Source: Rhizobium sp. SSA_523 (GTDB taxonomy: Bacteria > Pseudomonadota > Alphaproteobacteria > Rhizobiales > Rhizobiaceae). From it: a stretch of 64,000 nucleotides of DNA. The stretch is from NCBI RefSeq assembly GCF_030435705.1, contig NZ_CP129382.1:3032501-3096500 (forward strand). Reading direction: 5' to 3'. Each line of letters begins with the position of its first letter. The first letter of the stretch is position 1. The notes below the pieces were generated by a model that had not been told where the DNA came from, did not search any database, and worked only from the letters and a program-made list of their open reading frames with translations. Below, piece by piece: positions 37,063-46,167 of the stretch. Position numbers and translations under genes: made by a program.

Positions 37063-38279
37063 AGGAAACTCCGACCATGGGTGCCGGGGGCAATTCCGAG
37101 ATAAGCGGCAAGGCTCTCGCCAATATCGGCAAAGCTGTCCCTGATGCCGATATTGCGGGCCGGCAGGCCGCGGCCATAGGCCAGGATGGGGACACGCTCG
37201 CGCGTGTGATCGGTTCCGCGCCAGGTGGGATCGCAACCATGATCGGCCGTCAGCAGCAGCAGGTCGCCCGGCTTCATCTTGCCATGCACCTCGCTGAGCC
37301 GACGGTCGAAGGCCTCGAGGGCCGCAGCATAGCCGGCCACATCCCGGCGATGGCCGTAAAGCATGTCGAAATCGACGAAATTGGTGAAGACGAGATCGCC
37401 GTCCTCAGCGTCATCCATGGCCGTCAGCGTGGCATCCATCAAGGCCTCGTTGCCATTGGCCTTGATCACACGCGAAACGCCCCGATGGGCGAAGATATCG
37501 CCAATCTTGCCGACAGCGTGAACCTTGCGGCCAGCCTCGACGAGGCGATCAAGCAGCGTCGGCTCGGGCGGAGGCACGGAAAAATCGCGGCGATGCCCCG
37601 TCCGCTCGAAGCTCTCTGCGCTCTCGCCGACAAAGGGCCTGGCGATGACGCGGCCGATATTCAACGGGTCGACCAGCCTGCGGACCGTCTGGCAAAGTGT
37701 CATCAGCCGGTCCAGTCCGAAATGCTGCTCATGGGCGGCAATCTGGAAGACGGAATCGGTCGAGGTGTAGCAGATGGGCTTGCCGGATCTCACATGCTCT
37801 TCGCCAAGGCGGGCGATGATGTCGGTGCCGGAGGCATGACAATTTCCCAAGATACCCGGAAGCTCCGCCTCGCGACAGATGGCCTCGACCAGGTCGGCGG
37901 GAAAGGCATCGCCCTCCTTGGGAAAGTAGCCCCAGTCGAAGCTGACCGGCGTGCCGGCAATCTCCCAATGGCCGGAAGGCGTGTCCTTTCCTAAAGAGAC
38001 CTCGCTTGCTGCCCCGTGAATGCCGAAAAGCTGGTCAGGGACAGGCATGGCAAGGGGCCATTCGCCGCTCGCCTGATGCGCGACATGCAGGAGACCGAGC
38101 GCCGACATGTTCGGCAGGCGCAGCGGGCCCTGGCGAAGGCCCTCCCGGTCTGCGGCGCCGGCAGCGCAGAATTCAGCAATATGCCCAAGCGTGTTCGCGC
38201 CGAGATCGTCATAGCGCTCCGCATCCCGGGCGCCGCCAATGCCGAAGGAGTCAAGTACGAAGAGAAAGGCGCGCGCCAT
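37059..38279 (-). CDS. deoB: Phosphopentomutase
   Basis: A 406-residue member of the alkaline-phosphatase superfamily that interconverts (deoxy)ribose-1- and -5-phosphate with manganese. The N-terminal metal site [10 protein letters not shown], the DTPSGHWE phosphothreonine region and the C-terminal [18 protein letters not shown] with [16 protein letters not shown] are present. Length and start match DeoB. It links nucleoside phosphorylases to DeoC and the pentose-phosphate route. It heads the minus-strand group deoB-add-upp. The 250-base gap to 38538 shows nothing recognisable. Confidence 0.96.
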   Translation of the reverse strand: MARAFLFVLDSFGIGGARDAERYDDLGANTLGHIAEFCAAGAADREGLRQGPLRLPNMSALGLLHVAHQASGEWPLAMPVPDQLFGIHGAASEVSLGKDTPSGHWEIAGTPVSFDWGYFPKEGDAFPADLVEAICREAELPGILGNCHASGTDIIARLGEEHVRSGKPICYTSTDSVFQIAAHEQHFGLDRLMTLCQTVRRLVDPLNIGRVIARPFVGESAESFERTGHRRDFSVPPPEPTLLDRLVEAGRKVHAVGKIGDIFAHRGVSRVIKANGNEALMDATLTAMDDAEDGDLVFTNFVDFDMLYGHRRDVAGYAAALEAFDRRLSEVHGKMKPGDLLLLTADHGCDPTWRGTDHTRERVPILAYGRGLPARNIGIRDSFADIGESLAAYLGIAPGTHGRSFL

Positions 38280-38537
38280 TGATCACCTTGTCAGCCCTGG
38301 GCCACGAGTGGAAACGATTTCGATACCGGATACCTAGAGACGGTGATCGCTAAAACCAAACATGGAATGCGATCTCCGATCCAGGATGCGCCCAGTCCTG
38401 CGGACTGCGCCCGTATCGTCAGCCTTCTTACCCTTGCCGATGCAGACTTGCAAAGAGCTGGAAAGGACCGAGGCTGAGACTGGGGCTGAGACTCTGGGCG
38501 AACCCTGGGCGAACAATCGGCAAAGACCCTGTCGGTA

Positions 38538-39149
38538 TCAGCAGTCCTTGCAGGCGACCGAATCGCCCACCCGCTGGCGGTAGAAATAGGTCCTGCTAAG
38601 GGTCAGCGACCGGGCCTCGCTGGAGACGATGCCCGGCAGGAACATCAACAGCTCGTGCGGAACGGCAAGCTCCGTGCGCACCAGAAACGTGCTGGCAACC
38701 CGCATTTCATTCGGCACCGATGTGACTATGGTGCCCACGGCATAGGGCCGTGCCTTGTCCTGGTCCCAGGACCACTCCACTTTCGGTGTCTGCGTCTGGT
38801 CAATGCGGATGCCGGTAATCTTCAGCGACACTTTGGCGAGGCTGCTATTGTAGGGAACGAAGATCGCCTTTGCCACATCGATCATGCCCCCCAGCCCTGT
38901 CTTGCTGACCTCCGGCTGCTGGGTGACAAGATCGGCAATCGTGCTCGCCGCCCGCGTGACGCGTTTCGACACGCTGAAGGCGATCGTGATCTCGAAGCAG
39001 GTGATGTAGAGCGAAATCAGGATGGGGGCCAGAATGGCAAACTCGACCCCGCCTATGCCGCGGCGATCGCAGATCAGCCGTCGCAGGTGCATCAACCATC
39101 CGCTCCGATGTCCGTCGGCACCGGTTATCGTCTTCCTCCACCGCGCCAT
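38538..39149 (-). CDS. TadE/TadG-like minor pilin (pseudopilin)
   Basis: A 203-residue protein with a basic N-terminus (LMHLRRLICDRRG) and the TadE-type segment GIGGVEFAILAPILISLYITCFEITIAF, where a glycine before the hydrophobic helix and a glutamate five residues on resemble the prepilin cleavage region. The remainder is periplasmic, with a C-terminal Cys pair (ACKDC). The ATG overlaps the stop of the preceding gene by one base. TadE-like proteins are processed by the Tad prepilin peptidase and support Flp pilus assembly. It is encoded opposite to the main cpa operon. Confidence 0.85.
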   Translation of the reverse strand: MARWRKTITGADGHRSGWLMHLRRLICDRRGIGGVEFAILAPILISLYITCFEITIAFSVSKRVTRAASTIADLVTQQPEVSKTGLGGMIDVAKAIFVPYNSSLAKVSLKITGIRIDQTQTPKVEWSWDQDKARPYAVGTIVTSVPNEMRVASTFLVRTELAVPHELLMFLPGIVSSEARSLTLSRTYFYRQRVGDSVACKDC

Positions 39150-39775
39150 CACGGATAGTCCTCGTTCTGGAAGGCGCTGGTGGCGACGATCAGGAAATAA
39201 TTCGGGCGCGATCCGTCGCTCGGTCGGATATTCGTGATGTAGGGCCGCACCAGATCGGTGATGACCTGCCACCGATAATAGGCGCGCACTATGTTGATCG
39301 ATTTTGCCGGACCCGGCGCATAGCCGAATGATTTGGTGTCGATCTCGGCATAGCGGCCGCTTCCGCTGCGGGGCAGGGTTGTCGGTATGGCAGCGAAATT
39401 GGCGAAATTGCGCACATCGAGCTGCAGCAGGTTGGGATTGGCAATCTCATCGGCGGAGCATTTGATGAGGATGGAAATCTCGCCGCAGAAGATCTGGCGG
39501 AACTGCGTGCGCGTCTTGTCCGTGGGGCGGCCAAGACCAGCCGTAATCTGACCTGTCCGCAACTGACGTGACACGGTTTCCACGGCATTGGAGACCAGTT
39601 GCTCGGCGGTGAAGGCGACGAAGGTCTCGATGATCGCGAAGATGATCATGAAGTAGGGAATGGCCAGAATGGCGAATTCGATTGCCGCGGCACCATCGCG
39701 CGAACGCCAGAGGCGCCGCCACGCCGGTCTTTCCTTGGTCGCGGTCACCCGGGAGTGATGGTCATCCTCGCGCAT
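39149..39775 (-). CDS. TadE-like minor pilin (pseudopilin)
   Basis: A 208-residue protein with the conserved segment SRDGAAAIEFAILAIPYFMIIFAIIETFVAF near residue 25, the TadE hallmark (Gly before AAAIEF). The rest is predicted periplasmic. It is followed by a second TadE-like gene with a one-base overlap, so the two are coupled. It belongs functionally with the Flp pilus locus that diverges at 40.7 kb. The interval 39776-39909 has no gene. Confidence 0.87.
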   Translation of the reverse strand: MREDDHHSRVTATKERPAWRRLWRSRDGAAAIEFAILAIPYFMIIFAIIETFVAFTAEQLVSNAVETVSRQLRTGQITAGLGRPTDKTRTQFRQIFCGEISILIKCSADEIANPNLLQLDVRNFANFAAIPTTLPRSGSGRYAEIDTKSFGYAPGPAKSINIVRAYYRWQVITDLVRPYITNIRPSDGSRPNYFLIVATSAFQNEDYP

Positions 39776-39909
39776 CGGCTGGTTGAAACTCCGTCATGGC
39801 GTTGCTTGGATGGTCTTCACCGGCAGTCCCCGTCCGATGGCAGGCATTATGAATAAGGCCAATCCTGTTGATGATCCGTTTCGCCCATTGTTCGATTTGC
39901 ATGCATTGG

Positions 39910-40317
39910 TCAATTGCCGGCTGCCGCACCCTTGCTATCGGCATGCTGTTCACAATTGGGCGTGCAGGAGAGAACTGTTCGCGAGGTCTGCCGGAAGACC
40001 CGCACAGTATTGCCCTCGTCGATCGAGACGAGAATGCGCTCGTCCGCAATGGCATTGCCATCGGCGTCCAGCAGGACGAGGTTGGTCGCGCCGAAGCTGC
40101 GGCCGGTCAGCACGATGGTGGTCGGATCGGCAACGGTGGCATCCGCGACCTCAGCGTTTCCGATGATGACTTTGGCGACAGGTCGGTCGAGCTTCAGGAC
40201 GCGCGCCTGATTCATATAGACGCGCAGGAGCCCGTCATCCCGCTCAGTTGCGAGCGCCGTGCCGCAGAACAGCAGGATCGCAGCTGCAGCGAGACGCACA
40301 TGCACAGTCCAGGACAT
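39910..40317 (-). CDS. Secretin N-terminal-domain (pilus assembly) protein
   Basis: A 135-residue exported protein (signal about residues 1-23, GTALA). It has the T2SS/T3SS pilus N domain found at the start of CpaC secretins: VYMNQARVLKLDRPVAKVIIGNAEVADATVADPTTIVLTGRSFGATNLVLLDADG in shorter pieces. It lacks the secretin body. Such small proteins accompany rhizobial Flp loci and may bind the secretin. A cysteine pair (SCTPNC) lies near the C-terminus. It is divergent from the pilin gene. Confidence 0.85.
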   Translation of the reverse strand: MSWTVHVRLAAAAILLFCGTALATERDDGLLRVYMNQARVLKLDRPVAKVIIGNAEVADATVADPTTIVLTGRSFGATNLVLLDADGNAIADERILVSIDEGNTVRVFRQTSRTVLSCTPNCEQHADSKGAAAGN

Positions 40318-40373
40318 GATCGGTCAGCCTTTTGTCGTTGCTTGTTTCATATCAAAGCATGACGAGGATTGGT

Positions 40374-40387
40374 GAATGGACGGTTAA
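40374..40387 (-). promoter_or_regulatory. Candidate regulator site upstream of the 40317 gene
   Basis: On the minus strand this reads TTAACCGTCCATTC, pointing to the gene that starts at 40317. A 13-of-14 match points the opposite way at 40567-40580. The shared 396-base divergent region otherwise contains no gene. Confidence 0.4.
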
Positions 40388-40566
40388 GGTCGAGGCAAAG
40401 CGGACTCTTCCTGTTTTGATACAGATTCACCTTTTGGAGCCTGTGCCGATTTCTGTCGTTTGGCTGCGATGCGATATCCTGGAAGGCCTGCAACGCAGGG
40501 CGATCCACCCCCGGCGCTCCCGTTTCAGGTCATTCGGAAAATTCGAATTGTCGGCTTTAGTATGCG

Positions 40567-40580
40567 TTTACCGTCCATTC
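40567..40580 (+). promoter_or_regulatory. Candidate regulator site upstream of Flp pilin
   Basis: TTTACCGTCCATTC, the partner of the site at 40374-40387, here pointing to the pilin gene. No clear -35/-10 pair could be assigned. Confidence 0.4.
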
Positions 40581-40713
40581 CATTCGGTCGGCGCAAGGAA
40601 TTATTAACGTCGTTTTTTAAGTCGATGGAAATGGACACGGGGTAGTTTGGCTTCACCGAACAGCGGACAACAGTTGTCGGCGGTGCTGAACCAAACCCCG
40701 GATGGAGATTTCA

Positions 40714-40896
40714 ATGTCCAAGCTTTTTGCACGTTTCCTGAAAGATGAGTCAGGCGCAACTGCGATTGAATACGGCCTGATCGCTGCGCTGATTTCTGTC
40801 GCCCTGATCGCTGGTGCCACGACGCTCGGTGATAGCCTGAATACGCAGTTCAACAATCTGTCGACCTATCTGGACGTCGACGCGAAGACGGACTGA
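40714..40896 (+). CDS. pilA: Flp-type pilin subunit
   Basis: A 60-residue prepilin. After a basic leader (MSKLFARFLKDESG) comes ATAIEYGLIAALISVALI, the Flp motif; the peptidase should cut after Gly14, leaving the Glu and Tyr of the mature N-terminus in place. ATG 40714 is chosen over an upstream in-frame ATG because GGAG lies nine bases before it. It is the major subunit of the adhesive Tad/Flp pilus. A 10-bp perfect hairpin follows at 40922-40945, which could give high pilin mRNA relative to downstream genes. Confidence 0.95.
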   Translation: MSKLFARFLKDESGATAIEYGLIAALISVALIAGATTLGDSLNTQFNNLSTYLDVDAKTD

Positions 40897-40921
40897 TCGC
40901 TCTCAAAGGGCGGATCGTTAT

Positions 40922-40945
40922 CTGAAGCCGCATAAGCGGCTTCAG
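40922..40945 (+). terminator. Hairpin after the pilin gene
   Basis: CTGAAGCCGC (40922-40931), loop ATAA, GCGGCTTCAG (40936-40945): a perfect stem without a T-run. Partial terminator or mRNA stabiliser between pilA and cpaA. Confidence 0.6.
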
Positions 40946-40984
40946 AACTGGGTGAGATCAGTCGATAGTTTTCGCAGGCTTGAT

Positions 40985-41494
40985 ATGCTTTCACTATTCT
41001 CTGCTCTCCTTCCCGCAGCACTGGCAGTCGCCGCTGCGACGGATCTCCTCACCATGAAGATCCCGAATGGGATCCCTCTGGCGCTGATCCTCTGCTTCTT
41101 TCCCGTTGCCGCTCTGGCCGGCATGGCGCCGATGCAGATCGTGATGGCTGTCGCCGCGGCGCTGGCGGTGTTTTCCGCCTGTTTCGCCCTTTTCGCGACC
41201 GGCGTGATGGGTGGTGGCGACGCGAAACTGCTGACGGCAACCGCCCTGTGGTTCGGCCTCAATTCCTCCCTCGTGGAATATCTCGTGCTGGTCGCCTTTG
41301 CCGGCGGTCTCCTCACCCTTATTATTCTTGTGCTGCGCTGGCGGGCGGACATGATCCTGGCGATCGGGCTGCGTTTGCCGCATTCCCTGGTGGGGGCCAA
41401 GAAAGTGCCCTATGCCCTGGCGATCGCCGCCGGCGGCATCCTGTCCTGGAGCCATTCGCCGCTCTTTACGCTTTTGATGCAGCCGGCGCTCTAG
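40985..41494 (+). CDS. cpaA: Prepilin peptidase (A24 family, CpaA)
   Basis: A 169-residue inner-membrane aspartic protease that cleaves Flp prepilin. The catalytic aspartates are in AAATDLLTMKIPN and VMGGGDAKLL (GxGD). Six hydrophobic segments are visible. ATG 40985 is preferred; a GTG at 40952 would start directly against the preceding hairpin. Length fits the short CpaA-type enzymes that lack methyltransferase activity. Confidence 0.92.
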   Translation: MLSLFSALLPAALAVAAATDLLTMKIPNGIPLALILCFFPVAALAGMAPMQIVMAVAAALAVFSACFALFATGVMGGGDAKLLTATALWFGLNSSLVEYLVLVAFAGGLLTLIILVLRWRADMILAIGLRLPHSLVGAKKVPYALAIAAGGILSWSHSPLFTLLMQPAL

Positions 41495-41610
41495 GCCGCC
41501 ACGGGTCTGCCGCACTCCAGACCGTTCATCTTTTGCGTGGCTCTCTCGTTTTTCTTGATCCGGCTCCCGGAATTTCGGCTCATCACCCGAGAGAGTGCCG
41601 CTGATCTTTT

Positions 41611-41626
41611 CCGTTAACCATAACGG
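41611..41626. promoter_or_regulatory. CtrA-like palindrome upstream of cpaB
   Basis: CCGTTAACCATAACGG contains TTAACCAT, the CtrA half-site of alphaproteobacteria, inside an inverted repeat. A second TTAACC lies in ATTAACCCTAAT at 41637-41648. Both are 55-95 bases before cpaB. Confidence 0.45.
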
Positions 41627-41703
41627 TAAGCATTGCATTAACCCTAATTACACCATTGCCGGACCATTGTGCGGGGGATCTTCGGACTCCTCAAGGAATG
41701 GTC

Positions 41704-42555
41704 ATGAAACCCGCACGCGTCATTATTCTTACGGTCGCTGTTGTCGCGGCAGGTCTTGCCGGACTTCTGGCTATGCGTTTGTCGGGTGGCGGGCCGGTCC
41801 AGCAGGAGACACGCGAAGTCATCCGGAAGGAGCCGACCGTCAATGTTCTGGTCTCGGCGCAAAACCTGTCCGTTGGCAGTCGCCTGAGCGGCGATATGAT
41901 CCGATGGATGGCATGGCCGCAAAGCGGCGTGACGGAAGGCTTCATCACGGAAGCGGCGAGGCCGCAGGCTGTCACCGAACTGGCGGGCGCGATCGTGCGT
42001 CTGCCGATGTTCGCCGGCGAGCCCGTCCGTGCCGAAAAGATCGCCGACGCATCCAACCGGATCATGTCGTCCATTCTGCCTTCGGGCAAGCGGGCCGTGG
42101 CCACGGAAATTTCGGTGGCGACAGGCGCCGGCGGTTTCGTCCTGCCCAATGACCGTGTGGACGTGATCATGGTGCGCAAGAACGATGAGGGTCGCTTCCT
42201 CACCGAATCCGTTCTCACCAATATCCGCGTGCTGGCGATCGATCAGCATATCCAGGAAAAGGACGATGGCACCAAATCCGTCGTCGGAACGACGGCGACC
42301 CTGGAACTGACGCCTGACCAGGCAAAGGTGATTGCCGTAGCGCAGCAGATGGCGGACCGGTTGACGCTTGCACTGCGATCGATTGCCGATGTGCAGGAGC
42401 CGGATACGGCGGCGCCTGATTACCTCCTGGCCGGCAGCGGTGGCAAGGGGGAAGTGCAGGTTATCAAATCCGGCGCGATCGTGACCGGCGGTGGCGGCGC
42501 CATGGGAAGCAGCAGCAGCAGCAGCAGTAGCAGTAGCGCTGCGGCGCAGCGGTAA
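41704..42555 (+). CDS. cpaB: Flp pilus assembly protein CpaB
   Basis: A 283-residue protein with one N-terminal transmembrane segment (residues 4-24) and a SAF domain (about residues 45-110: VNVLVSAQNLSVGSRLSGDMIRWMAWP), followed by the RcpC/CpaB region (GFVLPNDRVDVIMVRK). CpaB is periplasmic and helps the secretin assemble. The C-terminus ends in ten serines encoded by an AGC/AGT run. ATG 41704 follows AAGGA. It starts the long cpaB-tadC run. Confidence 0.94.
   Translation: MKPARVIILTVAVVAAGLAGLLAMRLSGGGPVQQETREVIRKEPTVNVLVSAQNLSVGSRLSGDMIRWMAWPQSGVTEGFITEAARPQAVTELAGAIVRLPMFAGEPVRAEKIADASNRIMSSILPSGKRAVATEISVATGAGGFVLPNDRVDVIMVRKNDEGRFLTESVLTNIRVLAIDQHIQEKDDGTKSVVGTTATLELTPDQAKVIAVAQQMADRLTLALRSIADVQEPDTAAPDYLLAGSGGKGEVQVIKSGAIVTGGGGAMGSSSSSSSSSSAAAQR
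42508..42537. repeat. Trinucleotide (AGC/AGT) run encoding poly-serine
   Basis: Ten consecutive serine codons, eight AGC and two AGT, close to the 3' end of cpaB. Slippage here would change length without a frameshift. Confidence 0.9.
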
Positions 42556-42569
42556 GAAAGGGCTCAACC

Positions 42570-44144
42570 GTGAAGCACTCTTTTCAGACATTTCGCACGG
42601 CAGCTGTTGCAGGCCTCTGCTTTTCCGTGAGCTTTTCCGGCCTTTCCGCGGATTTCGCCGCCGGACAGCTGAAACTGCCGGTGGCTCAGGCTGCCGAACA
42701 AAGCATTGTGCGGATCAATGATTCCGGCCGCGGGGCACGCAAGCGCCTGCAGCTTGGCCTCAACAAGGCGCTTGTCGTCGATCTGCCGGCCGATGCGCAT
42801 GATATTCTGGTCGCCGATCCCTCGGTTGCCGATGCCATCACCCGCACCTCGCGCCGCATCTATCTGTTCGGCAAGGCTGTGGGACAGACGAATATCTTCA
42901 TCTTCGGTTCGCGTGGCGAGGAAATTGTCAGCCTCGACCTGGCGGTCGAGCGCGACATTACCGGCCTGCAGGACAATCTGAGGCGCTTCCTGCCCGAGTC
43001 CGATATCAAGGTCGAGATCATCTCCGACAACATCGTTCTGACCGGAACGGTGCGCACGCCGCAGGACGCTGCGCAGGCGGAAAAACTGGCCCGCGCCTTC
43101 CTGAAGGGCGGTGAAGCGACCACGAGAAACACCACCGCCACCAGCAATAGCAGCGGCGACGGAGCGGTTGCCATCTATGCCGAAGAGCGGCAGCAGTCGC
43201 AGATCGTCAACCTTCTGACCATCGAAGGCGAAGATCAGGTGACGCTGAAGGTGACGGTGGCCGAGGTCAATCGTCAGGTCCTCAAGCAGCTTGGCTTCAA
43301 CGGGACCATTTCCGCCATCGGGTCGGCGGCGAGCGGCGGCATATCCTTTGCCAATCCGACCAATCTCGGCAATGCGATCTCCGCGGCCGGCCTCGGCAGC
43401 GTCACCGGCAAGGTCGGCGACGTACGGCTCGGAAGCTATGTCAATGCGATGGAACAGGCCGGTGTCATGCGCACGCTGGCCGAGCCCAGCCTGACGGCGA
43501 TCTCGGGCGAGCAGGCCAAATTCTATGTCGGCGGCCAATATCGTCTGGCCGGACAGCAGGAAGTCGCCAATGATCCCGAAACGAACCAGACAACCGTTTC
43601 GCGAACGATCGATACGGTGGATTACGGCGTGGAGCTGAATTTCCGGCCGGTCGTCCTGTCGGCCGGCCGCATCAGCCTCAAGATCGAGACCAATGTCTCC
43701 GAGCCGACCTATGAAGGCTCTGCCGTGACCGGTAACGGCACGAATTCTTCGATCCCCGGCTCCACCTATCTGTCGATCCGCAAGCGCGAGGCCTCCACCA
43801 CGGTGGAACTTCCTTCCGGCGGATCCATCGTCATCGCCGGCCTCGTGCAGGACAATGTGCGCCAGGCCATGTCGGGCTTGCCGGGCATATCCAAGGTTCC
43901 GGTCTTCGGCACCCTGTTCCGCAGCAAGGACTTCATCCGCAACGAGACCGAACTGGTGATCATCGCAACGCCCTATCTGGTGCGCCCTGTTGCGCGCAAC
44001 GAACTGGCGCGGCCGGATGACAACTTCAACCCCGAGAACGATGGCGCGATGTATTTCCTCAACCGGGTCAACAAGATCTACGGACGCAAGGAGCAGGTCG
44101 ATGCCGGCCGATACCACGGTGCCGTCGGCTTTATCTATAAGTGA
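42570..44144 (+). CDS. cpaC: Flp pilus secretin CpaC
   Basis: A 524-residue outer-membrane secretin. A signal peptide and a long exported N-terminus precede the pilus N domain (LGLNKALVVDLPADAHDILVADPSVADAI, about residues 60-90) and a BON-like segment (IVLTGTVRTPQDAAQAEKLARAF). The secretin core lies in the second half, with VPVFGTLFRSKDFIRNETELVIIATPYLVRPV at its end. It forms the outer-membrane pore for the pilus. It lies 14 bases after cpaB and 13 before cpaD. Confidence 0.95.
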   Translation: MKHSFQTFRTAAVAGLCFSVSFSGLSADFAAGQLKLPVAQAAEQSIVRINDSGRGARKRLQLGLNKALVVDLPADAHDILVADPSVADAITRTSRRIYLFGKAVGQTNIFIFGSRGEEIVSLDLAVERDITGLQDNLRRFLPESDIKVEIISDNIVLTGTVRTPQDAAQAEKLARAFLKGGEATTRNTTATSNSSGDGAVAIYAEERQQSQIVNLLTIEGEDQVTLKVTVAEVNRQVLKQLGFNGTISAIGSAASGGISFANPTNLGNAISAAGLGSVTGKVGDVRLGSYVNAMEQAGVMRTLAEPSLTAISGEQAKFYVGGQYRLAGQQEVANDPETNQTTVSRTIDTVDYGVELNFRPVVLSAGRISLKIETNVSEPTYEGSAVTGNGTNSSIPGSTYLSIRKREASTTVELPSGGSIVIAGLVQDNVRQAMSGLPGISKVPVFGTLFRSKDFIRNETELVIIATPYLVRPVARNELARPDDNFNPENDGAMYFLNRVNKIYGRKEQVDAGRYHGAVGFIYK

Positions 44145-44157
44145 GAGGCGCCTGACC

Positions 44158-44811
44158 ATGACAACCCCATCGACTGCCGCCGCCCTTGTTCTCCTCGCCG
44201 CCGGTCTTTTGTCCGGATGCGCCAACCGCGAGCTGACGACCGGTTCCATTCCCATGGATTACCGGGAGCGTCATCCGATTGTCCTTACCGATGCACAGAC
44301 GGCATTGGACCTTCCTGTCGGCGTCAATGATACGCGGCTGACGATCGGCATGAAGGATACGATCAAGGGCTTTGCCCAGCGCTTCACCGGATCTCCCTCG
44401 GATTACGTGCAGATCCAGGTCCCGCAGGGCAGCTTGAATGCGGCGGCGGCGCAGTATCTCTCCTCCGAAGTGCGGAAGACCCTGGTGGCGTCCGGCATTC
44501 GCCCGCAGCGCTTGGTCATCACCCATTATGCCGCGGGACCGGGCGGCGATGCGGCGCCCATCCGCCTCTCTTTCATCGCCACCAAAGCGGTGACCTCCGC
44601 ATGCGGCGAATGGCCGGAGGATCTCAACAATGACACGACCGGCAACCGCAACTGGTACAATTTCGGCTGTGCATCGCAGAACAACCTGGCGGCGCAGATT
44701 GCCAATCCGACCGATCTTCTCGGCCCCCGCGGCATGACACCGATCGATGCGGAGCGCCGGACCAATGTCATCGACAAATACCGCAGCGGCAGCAACACAA
44801 CGTCCCAGTAA
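44158..44811 (+). CDS. cpaD: Flp pilus assembly lipoprotein CpaD
   Basis: A 217-residue lipoprotein with lipobox LLSGC (Cys21). Conserved family parts include HPIVLTDAQTALDLPVG and the C-terminal NWYNFGCASQNNLAAQIANP...DLLGPRGMTPIDAERR in pieces. CpaD assists secretin insertion. The start is ATG 44158 after GAGAGG. The motif LTTGSIP, just after the lipidation cysteine, recurs in the TadD-like lipoprotein at 50002-50835. Confidence 0.93.
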   Translation: MTTPSTAAALVLLAAGLLSGCANRELTTGSIPMDYRERHPIVLTDAQTALDLPVGVNDTRLTIGMKDTIKGFAQRFTGSPSDYVQIQVPQGSLNAAAAQYLSSEVRKTLVASGIRPQRLVITHYAAGPGGDAAPIRLSFIATKAVTSACGEWPEDLNNDTTGNRNWYNFGCASQNNLAAQIANPTDLLGPRGMTPIDAERRTNVIDKYRSGSNTTSQ

Positions 44812-44832
44812 CCTTCGGGCGGAAGATAGAAG

Positions 44833-46122
44833 ATGAGCGCGATTCATTACGATATTCCCACGTCCGGCACGGGCGATGAGGCCGCAGCAGACGCGCCGCG
44901 CCCGAGCGACATGGACGCGATGCGGCCCATGCCGCGCATCTCGGTTCATGCTTTCTGCGAAAGCGAAGGCATGCATCGGGTGATGGAGCGTCTGTCGCAG
45001 GATCGCCGGATGACCAAGGTCAATCTGCGTGTGACGAGCGGTGGCGTCTCGGCGGCTGCCAACATGTTTTCCAGTGCACCGACGCCCAACCTCATCGTCG
45101 TTGAAACGGAAAGCCAGCCGGCCAACCTGCTGGAGGACCTTGTACCGCTGGCGGAGGTCTGCGACCCTTCCACCCGTGTCATCATCATCGGCCGCCATAA
45201 TGATATCGGTCTCTACCGGGAATTGATCCGCAACGGCATTTCCGAATATCTCGTCGCGCCGGTGAAAATGCCGGATCTGCTGACCGCCATTGCCGCGATT
45301 TTCGTCGATCCGCAGGCCGAGCCGCTGGGCCGGTCAATCGCCTTCATCGGCGCCAAAGGCGGTGTCGGATCCTCCACCATCGCCCATAACTGCGCCTTCG
45401 GCATTTCCTCGCTCTTCTCCACGGAAACCATTCTTGCCGATCTCGACCTTGCCTATGGCACGGCCAATATCGATTTCGATCAGGATCCGGCTCAGGGCAT
45501 TGCCGAAGCGGTTTTCGCGCCCGATCGCCTTGACGAGGTCTTCCTCGACCGCCTGCTGACCAAATGCTCCGAGCATCTGTCGCTGCTTGCGGCGCCCTCG
45601 CTGCTGGACCGGCCTTACGATTTCGACAGGACCTCATTTCAGCCCGTGATCGAGATCCTCCAGCGCAGTGCCCCGGTGGCCGTGCTGGACGTTCCGCATG
45701 GATGGTCGGAATGGACGCTGAGCGTGCTGGGAGAAGCCGATGAGGTGGTCATCACGGCCATTCCGGATCTTGCGAACCTGCGCAACACGAAGAACATGCT
45801 CGACGCCTTGAAGAAACTGCGTCCGAATGACAGGCCGCCGCATCTGATCCTCAACCAGGTGGGCCTGCCCAAGCGGCCGGAAATCGCTCCGGATGATTTC
45901 ATCGATCCTTTGGAGATCGAGCCCATCGCCATCATTCCCTTCGATGCAGCCTTGTTCGGCAACGCCGCCAATAGCGGTCGCATGGTGACGGAGATGGACG
46001 CTAGATCGCCGACCGCCGAAACATTTTCGCAGATCGCCCATATCGTGACCGGCCGCTCGACGGTGAAGAAGAGCAAGAAGAGCGGGTTGGGCAAGGTATT
46101 CAGCCTGCTGGGACGCAAATAG
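44833..46122 (+). CDS. cpaE: Flp pilus ParA/MinD-like ATPase CpaE
   Basis: A 429-residue cytoplasmic protein. An N-terminal receiver-like domain (about residues 60-150, STRVIIIGRHNDIGLYRELIRNGISEYLVAPV) lacks the phospho-acceptor set. The ParA/MinD ATPase follows, with the deviant Walker A GAKGGVGSSTIAHN near residue 173. CpaE positions the pilus machinery at the cell pole in Caulobacter. A basic tail (KKSKKSGLGKVF) ends the protein. It is 21 bases after cpaD and 45 before cpaF. Confidence 0.94.
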   Translation: MSAIHYDIPTSGTGDEAAADAPRPSDMDAMRPMPRISVHAFCESEGMHRVMERLSQDRRMTKVNLRVTSGGVSAAANMFSSAPTPNLIVVETESQPANLLEDLVPLAEVCDPSTRVIIIGRHNDIGLYRELIRNGISEYLVAPVKMPDLLTAIAAIFVDPQAEPLGRSIAFIGAKGGVGSSTIAHNCAFGISSLFSTETILADLDLAYGTANIDFDQDPAQGIAEAVFAPDRLDEVFLDRLLTKCSEHLSLLAAPSLLDRPYDFDRTSFQPVIEILQRSAPVAVLDVPHGWSEWTLSVLGEADEVVITAIPDLANLRNTKNMLDALKKLRPNDRPPHLILNQVGLPKRPEIAPDDFIDPLEIEPIAIIPFDAALFGNAANSGRMVTEMDARSPTAETFSQIAHIVTGRSTVKKSKKSGLGKVFSLLGRK

Positions 46123-46167
46123 CCATCGGACTTCCTTGGTTCGACGATTCGAGATTGGGATTGCAGC

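Noticed and set aside
40600..40625. TTAA...TTAA as a full CtrA site before the pilin gene
   Set aside because: The two TTAA elements are nine bases apart instead of seven.
42564..44255. 563-codon open frame antisense to cpaC
   Set aside because: cpaC on the other strand has clear secretin motifs; the antisense frame is compositional shadow.
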